NCBI GenBank assembly: GCA_033557675.1
Contig: JAWQRM010000152.1
Location: forward strand, 1 to 28,307
Direction: 5' to 3'
DNA: 28,307 nt
Source: Coptodactyla brooksi
Lineage: Eukaryota; Arthropoda; Insecta; Coleoptera; Scarabaeidae
Every line of letters starts with the position of its first letter. The stretch's first letter is position 1. The position numbers were made by a program, and so were the translations under genes. Below are positions 24,539 to 28,307 of this stretch, in pieces. The notes under the pieces were generated by a model. The model was not told where the DNA came from. It ran no database searches and saw only the letters and a list, made by a program, of their open reading frames with translations.

Positions 24539-24793
24539 ATGTCGACAGTGACCTTGCTCTACATTAAGCGAACTAGTGGATCTCCAATAATAGATCATCA
24601 AAGAGTTTGTCCACTTCTAAATTTTCTGTATACACTGATCTCGGCATCATATTATAGTGCTTTGTTTTCCTTAAAAAGTTGTGTAAATAATAGCAGGATT
24701 ATTATAATTATTTATGATTTCTCTGGATATACTAATATAGCTCTTGGCTGTGCAGCAAAGTTAAACAAATATCCCCACTACACCAAAATTTGA
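24539..24793 (+). other. Unclassified ORF next to a hammerhead-like repeat
   Basis: 84 codons, beginning MSTVTLLYIKRTSG and ending CAAKLNKYPHYTKI. A central hydrophobic and isoleucine-rich stretch is present. It ends 14 bp before the third hammerhead-like core on the opposite strand. It may be part of the same repeat family; I cannot name it. Confidence 0.2.
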
Positions 24794-24807
24794 AAATAAC
24801 TGTTCAA

Positions 24808-24842
24808 AACGCACGTTTCACCAACCAAGTTAACATCATCAG
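24808..24842 (-). ncRNA. Hammerhead-like core, third copy (core bases intact)
   Basis: The - strand reads CTGATGA, T, arm GTTAAC, loop TTG, arm GTTGGT, GAAAC, GTGC, GTT. All 35 positions align without gaps to the two copies at 3285 and 4028. Here both core blocks (CTGATGA and GAAA) and a GTT cleavage triplet are intact, and stem II can form six pairs if G-T wobbles are allowed. Stem I next to the triplet is weak, so activity is doubtful. Confidence 0.3.
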
Positions 24843-25182
24843 AATGAAAGACAGGTAAGGAGAATTAAGGTCACAGAAAGGAGCGTTAAATGTTTGGGAA
24901 CTGGGGGCCGCATGTACAGAACTTTGTACATGTTTATTTTGTAAACGTCATTGTTAAATATTTGATTAATGAAACACTATTGAAATGCTATTCGTTGATT
25001 CAGTTATGTACTTAAACTATCCTTGAAAGTGACAAATATTATGTGTTCGAATAAAAACTGTTGCCGCTTGTAAATTGCTTTCGAGTTAGTCATTCCTTTT
25101 TTGAATATCTCATTATTTTGTGGGCATTCGTTTCTGAGCAATGTTTAAACAGAGATAGATATAGAAATACGTCTTAATATAA

Positions 25183-25843
25183 CAGAATAGTTTGGCCAAA
25201 CTTCAGGAGCACAACTGCGTTTAACAGTTATAGATAAAGTAATCTACATATCTAATAATAATATCGAAACGAAATTTGCACACCTAAATTGTTTAATAAC
25301 AGTTACTGATATATGTCAAACTTTCATTGTAATGCTACTTTTACGGACGAGGCAACTTTTGCAATCAATTCCATTATGAATGTCAGTCAGGACCATCTGA
25401 GCAAATTCTCAGGTTATTACAAGACCTTAGACATCAACAAACCTTTTCATGTAACGTTTGGGTTGGTATTGGTAAATTATAGGCACTTTTTGCAGGAAGA
25501 TTTACCATTATTACTTGAAGAGGCACTGCTGAACACACGCCAAAACTTATGGTTCATGCATAATGGTACACCTGCTCATTTTAGCCTCATTGGATTGGTA
25601 GAAGTGTTGCAATTGTTTACTCTACACAAATTCAATGTTGAGAATGTAATAATGAATGCTTTGCAATGTAAGTTAATGCTAAATGTTGTAATAAAAATCT
25701 TATTAACCAAATCTACGAATTGTTTCAATTTGAACATAACTGTAACTTTTTAAGGAAGCATTTTAAGACCAATATTTATTAGCAATATTTGTCTTATTTT
25801 TTTGTTGTAGAGAATGCCCCTGAAGTTTGGCTAAACTATTCTG
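25183..25843 (+). mobile_element. Tc1/IS630-like element with decayed transposase
   Basis: 28-bp terminal inverted repeats at 25183-25210 and 25816-25843 (CAGAATAGTTTGGCCAAACT then TCAGGAGC) differ at two positions. Inside, a 146-codon frame (25313-25753) keeps ATFTDEATF, the usual first-Asp motif of insect Tc1-like transposases, and EDLPLLLEEALLNTRQNLWF then MHNGTPAHFSL, where the second Asp of the normal HDG is Asn. The third catalytic region and the DNA-binding domain are missing. CACCCTGTATA follows the right repeat, as at the left edge of the window. Confidence 0.85.
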
Positions 25844-26404
25844 CTACACCCTGTATACCGTCACAAGAACAATGAATTTTAAAATACGGTATAATTTGAG
25901 TGTGGTGAATAGCTTTTTGGCACAAAATGAATCTCATTAAGTCCCATTCTACACCCTCTATACAAATTCCTATTTTTATTTACTCATAGTAAGTCCACGC
26001 GTGCAATTTGGACCACCCTGTAGAACATTTCTTACGTGTTCTCCAAAGGATTCCATAAAAAGAAATAAAATTGTGTCTTAATTTAGTTAATTATAAAATG
26101 TTGTGTAATACTAATATGTTCATTGTCCTCTTTCTAAAAGAAAGAAGATAAATGCCCCAGTCTCAGTTTTAGTAGATTTATTGAATTTGCCCGTGATGAC
26201 GCGGCTATTGCTTTCGCTTATTTCACTGATTTATTTACTGACTTTTACTATTTATTGCGCAGTGTTATAGTAGTGATCACATTACACCATAATTGTAAGT
26301 TTTAAAAGCCGTACAATATATTGCACAATCTTAGCGTATTGCGTAATCTAACGTCCAGACGATCAATAATATTATAGAATATTAACTATTGCGCAAATGT
26401 AATA

Positions 26405-26452
26405 GTGAGGATCTAAAGTGAGGTGGGGAGCCACCTCACTTTAAATCCTCGC
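26405..26452. repeat. 22-bp near-perfect hairpin with GGAG loop
   Basis: Arms 26405-26426 and 26431-26452 pair with one mismatch (26413 with 26444) and one wobble. The stem contains AAAGTGAGGTGG and is GC-richer than its setting. The 4-nt loop argues for a snap-back or foldback DNA repeat more than a microRNA precursor. Confidence 0.9.
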
Positions 26453-28291
26453 AATTATTGTACAATAATGTTAAGCAATAATTTTCTGCAACATGTATTA
26501 TTAATCATTTAGGGGTTTACAAATTACAGATCTACATCAAAACAACCTGCACAAGATTAAAATTATGACATCTTTATAAAGTGTAACCTCTTACCTGTCA
26601 ACAGTCATGTTAACATTATTAATACCTAGACACTATATAGTAGTATCTTTGACTATATTAAAGTAGATAATGCAATCAAATAACGTTTTAATAAACAATG
26701 CGGACAAGTAAACTTGTTGAATATATTATTTTGGTATGTTAGATAGGTTCTGCCCATTTATGTTCAGCTTAAAAGACGGATAAATATTTATTATTTATAT
26801 TTCGTCGATTACATTCTTCCTATTTAAGGTTTATGAGCTTCACAAATCGATGAATCTTTATTATTATTATCCAGTATGTTAATATTTCTATTTAAATTAA
26901 TAATATCGATTAATATTATAATAACAATTTACTTCTAATGAAATGGATATTAATTATTGGAATCAAATTAAATGCCGGGTTAACCATAACTAGAGAAACT
27001 ATGTTGCACACCGCAAAAACGTAAAATTGGGTAATTAACTGCATCTCACAATTACTTTCTCCCATTTCATCGGTTTCTCCTTCCTGTCATTTTCAGGCAA
27101 GATATATGTAAACGTTTGAAAGATACAGACTACGTAGTAAAGTTAAAGGTTTGGAACAAAGTTAAAACAAATATGACCACTTGGTTAGCGAAACGTGTAT
27201 CGAGCATCCTCTTTCCAATTTTGGTGTAGTGGTGACATTTGTTTTAACTTTTTTAGACTACGTGGTAGTTGCATGGAGAAGTTGTCTTAAAATACTTCTC
27301 CGCCTGCGGCCGTATTAAGGTCGATTCAGACAGACGGAATAATGTGGGTCGCTTGTAACTTTCACGTTACCGTCACAATAAGATTGTATAATTTGTATGA
27401 GTTCTCTTTAATTGTTCACCTCTTTATGTGACAGTTATAAAATATGTCCTATAAAATATGTTAAATGATCAAATAAAATTGAAACATAATTTCATTTATA
27501 AATATTACATTAATAAGTGAAATACCATGTAACTTTTATTCGTTAGCCTATTCCTTAGTTTAGCTTAAAAAGGCTAAAAAGTAAAATAAACTTTCAACTC
27601 GAAATTTAAAAGAAATCTATTTACTACTTACTTGTTGCTGATTTTATTATCATTTAAACCTTTCCCCAAGATTTAATAAAAATAAATAAGATAGTAGTTT
27701 TTAAAAACTTTAAATAGATTATAGAAAGTTTGTACTATTTAGGACATACACTTTGATTATGATAAATTATAATTAAATATTTGTGTATTAAATATTATAA
27801 TCAAATATTAAATATTTGACAGTTTTTATGTTTTATGTACATGTTGTAGTCTGCCAGTATTTTCTGCAAAGAATATTTAGCGTTTAGTTCAACATTTCAT
27901 GACATTGTACCTACAGTTCATGTCGTGAAATGTCAATCAGTTCAACATACACACAATGTACTCGCTGCTCATGTAACTAATAAGGCACAAAAAACATAAA
28001 AGAGTTTGGGTGAATGGGCTTTCGTTTTTGAGAAATTTGCGTGTAAAGTTAAGCATCCAACCTGCTCTCTAATAAGTATCTTTGATATCATTCACTAAGC
28101 ATGAATCGCTGCAGCTTAAGGCGCGCACTATTGTCGCCTGGCACGACTCAGGTCGAGACCACGTACGTCGTCAACTTTTTTTTTATTTTTTAGAACTGCA
28201 TTTATTAATTTCATTAATTTTATTTTCACCAATTTTCTTTTACTAGGAAATACTAATATATATGTTTGGGTTTTGGGTTTGGTTTTTTATA

Positions 28292-28307
28292 ATATATATA
28301 TATATAT
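28292..28307. repeat. (TA)n microsatellite at window end
   Basis: TA dinucleotide run cut by the end of the window. Confidence 0.85.

Larger units (their letters stand above)
25844..28307. other. AT-rich region to the window end, no recognised gene
   Basis: It holds another possible CACCCTGTA-type terminus near 26010-26023 (GACCACCCTGTAG), the long hairpin at 26405-26452, a short imperfect inverted repeat at about 27893-27932 (CATTTCATGACAT and its near complement) and a terminal TA microsatellite. A less AT-rich patch at 28100-28170 has no frame or RNA fold that I can name. Confidence 0.45.

Noticed and set aside
1..28307. CRISPR arrays, bacterial operons, riboswitches or viral genes
   Set aside because: No spaced direct repeats of that type, no bacterial gene organisation and no recognised viral protein; introns and TE content indicate an insect nuclear locus.

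Overview
The window looks like insect nuclear DNA, most likely hymenopteran (bee, ant or wasp). It is very AT-rich, genes have short introns with GT/AG borders, it carries an insect-type UDP-glycosyltransferase and an insect-specific sensory neuron membrane protein, and it is loaded with decayed mariner-type transposons of the sort common in Hymenoptera. The species assignment is inference.

Layout. Positions 1-2070 are upstream sequence with a transposon end, a TA microsatellite, a perfect 16-bp hairpin and a 737-bp internally deleted mariner. A complete UDP-glycosyltransferase gene lies on the + strand: coding exons 2075-2392, 8750-9247 and 9312-10040, 514 residues. Its 6.4-kb first intron is a transposon graveyard: a tandemly duplicated repeat with hammerhead-ribozyme-like cores on the - strand, two related + strand mariner pieces, and one antisense mariner. 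A tRNA-Ser(AGA) gene on the - strand (10206-10287) sits 166 bp beyond the UGT stop codon. Next comes a mariner derivative (10623-11686) with an internal triplication and two long palindromes, inserted in one arm of an older direct repeat.

A complete CD36-family gene lies on the - strand, convergent with the UGT: eight coding exons from 19687 down to 13886, 522 residues, best called a sensory neuron membrane protein (SNMP1-like). Its 3.4-kb first intron holds palindromes, two miniature inverted-repeat elements, a duplicated 0.12-kb block and microsatellites. Beyond its start the rest of the window (about 20.3-28.3 kb) has no host gene that I recognise, only DNA transposon remains: a 749-bp mariner deletion derivative, a pogo/Tigger-like transposase fragment, and a Tc1/IS630-like element with 28-bp inverted repeats.

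Functionally, the two host genes could both act in chemosensory or detoxifying tissue: UGTs conjugate small lipophilic compounds in the ER, and SNMPs support pheromone detection in sensory neurons. Nothing in the sequence shows that they are co-regulated. No operon, CRISPR, phage or bacterial feature is present. The most unusual items are the three 35-nt hammerhead-like cores, the self-amplified mariner derivative with snap-back palindromes, and a 57-nt intron of the SNMP gene that is in frame and stop-free.
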